Source: Monosporascus cannonballus
Taxonomy: Eukaryota; Ascomycota; Sordariomycetes; Xylariales
Assembly (NCBI GenBank): GCA_004154925.1
Contig: QJNS01000108.1
Location: forward strand, 62,001 to 126,000
Length of the DNA stretch: 64,000 bases
Direction of reading: 5' to 3'
Every line of letters begins with the position of its first letter. Position 1 is the first letter of the stretch. Shown here piece after piece: positions 60,389 through 64,000 of the stretch. A model generated the notes under the pieces. The model worked only from the letters and a program-made list of their open reading frames with translations, was not told where the DNA came from and did not search any database. Position numbers and translations under genes: made by a program.

Positions 60389-60851
60389 AACTACGTGTCG
60401 CTGCTCTCTTGCTTCTTCTGCTGGTTTCTCAGCTCGTAATTACATGTGGTTCAAATCATACTACGTATTTGCATGCATTTTTTCAAGCCTACCCTTCGGC
60501 GAGCACTTACACCACGGAAATAGCTTCCACTTTGTAAGGTCTCCTTGTTCGTAGATACCCAGGAGAAGCTAGCAAATGGTCCAATCGCGACGCCGCCTTG
60601 GCGCGTCGCGGCATGCCATTATCTTCGCACGGGCCAATCCGGTCAACCCCTTGAAGCGGCGTGCATTGCAGCGTTCCTACCGTAATGCATTGCCCATCAC
60701 ACGGAAACGCGTGCAGTGTTGATCTACCGTACATATATCTCCGAGTCTTTGTTTCTGCGGCCCCGCAAATACCGGCCATATCATACAAGGGCATTCAATC
60801 AACGGTACTTGATTATATAAGACGACTGCTTTCCTTTGTTGGCTTGACGGT

Positions 60852-61283
60852 ATGGACGCATCAATCTCGGCCAATCAGCCTAGTAGTACAACGTACATAC
60901 CTGCGCCTATGAGTGCTGGCAGCTTATACCCACCAAACCAGAGGATAGATATACTTGTGTCAGAGCCCGCGCCTGCGTTTCCTTCAATAAGAACTCTGGA
61001 GGTTATTATGGAGCGACACGCTCCAGAAAAGACACATGTGCTTTTTAAAGAGACATAGGGCTGTTTGGTCTGCCAACTCTACCGGGATTCAACGACGACG
61101 GTTCGTGAATACGAGGCAGCGAGGGGGTTGATCTCCACGTTGGTAAGCTATGGTAGGCACATCAACATGTCAGCCACAAATCCCAAGCCACACATATCGA
61201 TTGTCGAGGAGTTTACGGCTCCCGACCAGGACCTAAACCCGGACTGGCTATCAATTCGATTTTTGGCTGATGTAGATACCTAG
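60852..61283 (+). pseudogene. Possible short gene remnant, two consecutive frames
   Basis: A 68-codon frame (60852-61058, starting MDASISANQPSSTTYIPAP) is followed at once by a 72-codon frame (61065-61283) containing VREYEAARGLISTLVSYGR and HISIVEEFTAPDQDL. Both have reasonable composition, but no intron joins them cleanly and no family is recognised. Reported only as a weak candidate. Confidence 0.2.
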
Positions 61284-61642
61284 GTAAAATAGGACGGTTT
61301 AAGTACATACAAATTAAGTTAATGAAGACTTCCAAGGTTCAATCACTAGGTACCTCCGTATTATGGCTTGACTCTAACTCCCGAATGCTTAGCTATATAT
61401 ATCAGCAGATATTATAGTCTAGGTAATCTACATATGTACCTAGGACATGACTATATCAATCTCTACAGGTAGGATATTGATACAAAAGACGAAACACATG
61501 ATCCCATCCAAAGCCTGTCCACGTGATTCGTACTGTCTAGGTACATATGTACGTACTTAGGTAATCAAAATATCCCTTAGAAGAATACTAGCTACCTAGG
61601 TACCTACTTAGTAAGTACTAAGTACCCACCTAAGTATCTAGT
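61270..61642. promoter_or_regulatory. Cluster of ACCTAGGT-type palindromes
   Basis: At least ten CTAGGTA/TACCTAG/CTTAGGTA words in about 370 bp, including perfect palindromes such as TACCTAGGTA near 61276-61285 and 61593-61602, and ACATATGTAC/TACTTAGTAAGTA arrays near 61540-61625. It ends about 280 bp before the dolichol kinase start. The AGGTA/CCTAGG words resemble short intergenic motifs that recur in some Sordariomycete genomes; whether they bind a factor is unknown. Confidence 0.6.
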
Positions 61643-61924
61643 GTGTTGCCAAGAGTCAGAGTGAGTGGCTTATCTTAGTGTGGTGCTTTGAACTTGAACT
61701 TGTCATGAATCCGGAAATCACTTTTGAGCAATCCATTAACATGTGACATATGAATGAAGCAGCATCACGAAGCCGCCGCGAACCACGGCGTTTTTTCAAA
61801 CAGGTAATCCCAGTTCAGCTAGTATAGTTCAAGAGTTTTCACTCGAAGGGACCACAGCATGTGATGAACTACAGCACCGGAGACCCAGTCAATTACGTGA
61901 CAGTTTCGACCTGCATTTCAAGGG

Positions 61925-64000
61925 ATGCCTTCTCTATCAACGGGTCGCGATATGCCTAAGGAAGCTTGGGTTTCGAATTCAGACACCTCCAACATCCATA
62001 GTAGCGAGCAGGCGCACAATGAACTAAGACTTCTATCGCGATCCCCCCATCCTTATCATGTTCAAGATTCCGACAGGTTCGCCTATAAACCAGAACATGA
62101 CGGAGACGGAAGTCTATCGCGGACCACCTTCCCCAACGTCTCGAGGCAACAGACGCCTAGCAGTGGCAGCGGTACGGAAGCAGACGACGAACATTTTCTG
62201 AAGGGCCTTCCTGCACCGAGGCAGCGCTTGCACAAGGGGTTGCGTGGCCGCAATGAGGTGCTATCTGGGACGTCTACCCCGATGCTCTCTCCAGCCACTA
62301 TGGAGGAGGAAGGGAGAATAACTTTCTCGGTCCCGAGGAAGGGCTGGTCGAGTAAGGAGTCGCGGCGCACCGCCGATGGACCAAGAAGAAGAAAGGAGAT
62401 CATACGGCGTTTAAGTGAGCTTTTCATCCTCGGTTCCCTTGGAGGCATTGTGCAAGCAAACTACGACACCAAGCAAATACTGCGCAAGTGGAATCGAGGT
62501 AATGTACCACTCCTGGATTATTAGTAAGGTTCGCTCCCCGCTAACAATGCTTCAAAGAGCTGCTTGTTGCGATCGGTGTGACGACTATATTGGTATTGAT
62601 ATATCCCTTGCGACTTGCAGTCTGGAATTTGCGACATCGAGGGCTGTCCATATCGACGATGCCTATAACCATACCGGCAACCTTCGACCCTGCCCCGTTA
62701 TTATACCCTCCCGCCATCACGCTTCTCGTCTCCTCGCTCATAGCGGTTGATAATGGAGCGGTCCTTCTTCCGAATATAGTACTCGCCATCTCTTCTCTAC
62801 CTCCACCCCTAATTCCTGCTGCATCCGCTAACCCGGGATTAAACCCGCTACACTGGGTACTGTCATGCCTACCTTCATTTCTCGCCGAGTTTTCTGGGCT
62901 ACTGGTTGACAGATCACCGTCGGCCGTGCCTAACTTTACCCCTACCATGCTATCAGCTGAAACCATTAGTCTACTCTACCCGTTACATGTGAATCTCTGT
63001 CTAACTTTGCACACACTCACGACGACGAGCCTTCTCCCTGCAGAACTGCAGCTGTTGTCCATTGCCTTGATCAATGTGCTGCTGCTATCCTCCTCGTCAC
63101 AGGCGGTCATCCTGAAAGCAGGTCTGTGGGTTGGGGGCCTTGATCTCCTGGTTTCCTGTAGTCAGGTCGTCTTATGGGGAATTTCGCTAGCCCGCGTGCC
63201 CAAATGGCGTTTCAAGCGGATATTAAGTCCATCCAAGCCAAAGTCGACGTTCCTCTGCAATGTTATGTCTTGGAGGAGGGTCAAACACGACCTGTTCCAC
63301 GCGCCGCTGGATAGTTCGTCCTGCAGTTCGTGTGAAGCCAAGGATGATCAGCATGACAGTGACGACCCTGCCAAGAACTTAACTTTCAAGGGAGCGCGGC
63401 GTGTAAATACTATCAGCCTCGGTAGTGCCGAATCCACTGAGGTCCAGCACCGAGGGTCCCAGGCTATCGATGCAACAAAACACCTGCTGTTCAACTCGTC
63501 TGATAATAACGTGGCTTCCCTACCCCAACGGCGCCACACACTTCCCAGCGCCGGAGAGACTCCGCGAAAGTCACTCACTCATACGCCTTCTGGCCGAAGA
63601 AAACGATCGTCTTCCTCTTCGATCCGCGCATTCTTTTCGCTCACACAGGAGGAGGCAGCACTCCGGAAATGGCTGTATGCTGCATATGTCTACGTCTGTA
63701 TCGTTGCTGCCTTGTTCGCACCGGTGCCGTTCGTTGGCATCTTGGAGGTAGTAAAGCGTCAAGCGCTCCGTGGCAATGACGCGGTCGGTTGGGCCCTCGG
63801 GTATATGTTTGGTGATTTGCCCACTTTCAGATGGCAGGTCGTCAGTCACAATCTTGAGCGATGGATATGCCTCCCCGCAAGGCCAACGTACGAGGAGGCC
63901 CAGAAGCCTAACATGGGTTGGGTCGAAGACTTGCGGCATTCCTATTTTGGCGAGGCCAATACCCGGCTTCTCATGTGCGCATACTGCATAACGGTCATTG
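61925..64000 (+). CDS. SEC59: Dolichol kinase (SEC59 family), 5' part; 3' end outside window
   Basis: ER membrane CTP-dependent kinase making dolichyl phosphate for N-glycosylation, O-mannosylation and GPI anchors. Exon 1 is 61925-62498, followed by a 59-bp intron (GTAATG, branch-like GCTAAC, ending CAAAG, phase 1). Exon 2 runs from 62558 without a stop to the window end, so about 670 residues are visible. Residues 1-170 are polar and Ser/Arg-rich. Just before the splice site comes ILRKWNRG, then hydrophobic spans (ELLVAIGVTTILVLIYPLRL and several more to about residue 420), a Ser-rich loop, and YFGEANTRLLMCAYCITVI at the edge, which in fungal dolichol kinases directly precedes the C-terminal CTP-binding catalytic region. 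That region is not in the window, so the name rests on the N-terminal architecture and this last block. An ATG nine codons downstream is an alternative start. Confidence 0.8.

Larger units (their letters stand above)
58882..61924. other. 3-kb region without a firmly supported gene
   Basis: Upstream DNA of the mucin-like gene on the left and of dolichol kinase on the right. It holds two weak gene candidates and a palindrome cluster, listed separately. Frames at 59591-59776 and 60507-60912 overlap on opposite strands and lack protein character. Confidence 0.5.

Noticed and set aside
1..64000. tRNA genes, rRNA genes and CRISPR arrays
   Set aside because: I looked for tRNA A/B-box words such as GGTTCGA with cloverleaf partners and for regularly spaced repeats, and found none that hold up; the CTTGAG and STARET repeats have no spacers.

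Overview
The window looks like a chromosomal segment of a filamentous ascomycete (Pezizomycotina, probably Sordariomycetes). Its genes carry short GT..AG introns of about 55-110 bp. Two sharply different base compositions alternate: GC-balanced DNA with genes, and very AT-rich DNA full of LTR retrotransposon remains. In the AT-rich DNA CpA/TpG has been converted to TpA, in-frame stops replace Gln codons, and Asp-to-Asn changes hit the reverse transcriptase catalytic motif. This is the signature of repeat-induced point mutation (RIP).

Layout. 1-6.8 kb: a RIP-degraded Ty3/Gypsy element on the minus strand with a microsatellite, a nearly unmutated solo LTR (4380-4792, target duplication TATTA) in its reverse transcriptase, and an antisense reading frame. 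6.8-10.2 kb: a GC-balanced island with one gene, a GIY-YIG/T5orf172 (MUG113-like) protein. 10.2-42.7 kb: a nested transposon block. It holds a minus-strand Gypsy element with 185-bp LTRs (16790-23597), a plus-strand integrase remnant (24.3-24.9 kb), and two near-full copies of one minus-strand Gypsy family, A (26399-33371) and B (33706-40351, TSD TATAA). A solo LTR sits at 32153-32358 (TSD ATTTC), and a second LTR of that kind (42543-42737) ends the block exactly at the border with genic DNA.

42.7-54.2 kb: genic DNA. Two divergently transcribed ceramide synthase genes of different subtype share a 406-bp promoter region. They are followed by a GPI-anchored wall protein gene broken by a frameshift, a FAM32A-like spliceosome protein gene, and a six-exon intracellular alpha-amylase gene complete except for one in-frame TAG at codon 86. 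54.25-55.36 kb: a short AT-rich block between direct repeats of about 140 bp. 55.4-64 kb: sparse genic DNA with a Ser/Thr-rich surface protein gene containing 18-bp tandem repeats, a cluster of ACCTAGGT palindromes, and the first part of a dolichol kinase (SEC59) gene that runs off the right edge.

Functional links. The two ceramide synthases and dolichol kinase all act at the ER membrane in lipid or glycan precursor synthesis, but nothing shows they form a cluster. The most unusual material is in Gypsy family A/B. It has an antisense reading frame with Cys-containing N-terminus and a Lys/Arg/Glu-rich helical body, and LTRs that combine a conserved GTCACGTGAC palindrome with a middle segment that differs between insertions. 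No tRNA, rRNA or CRISPR array was seen.
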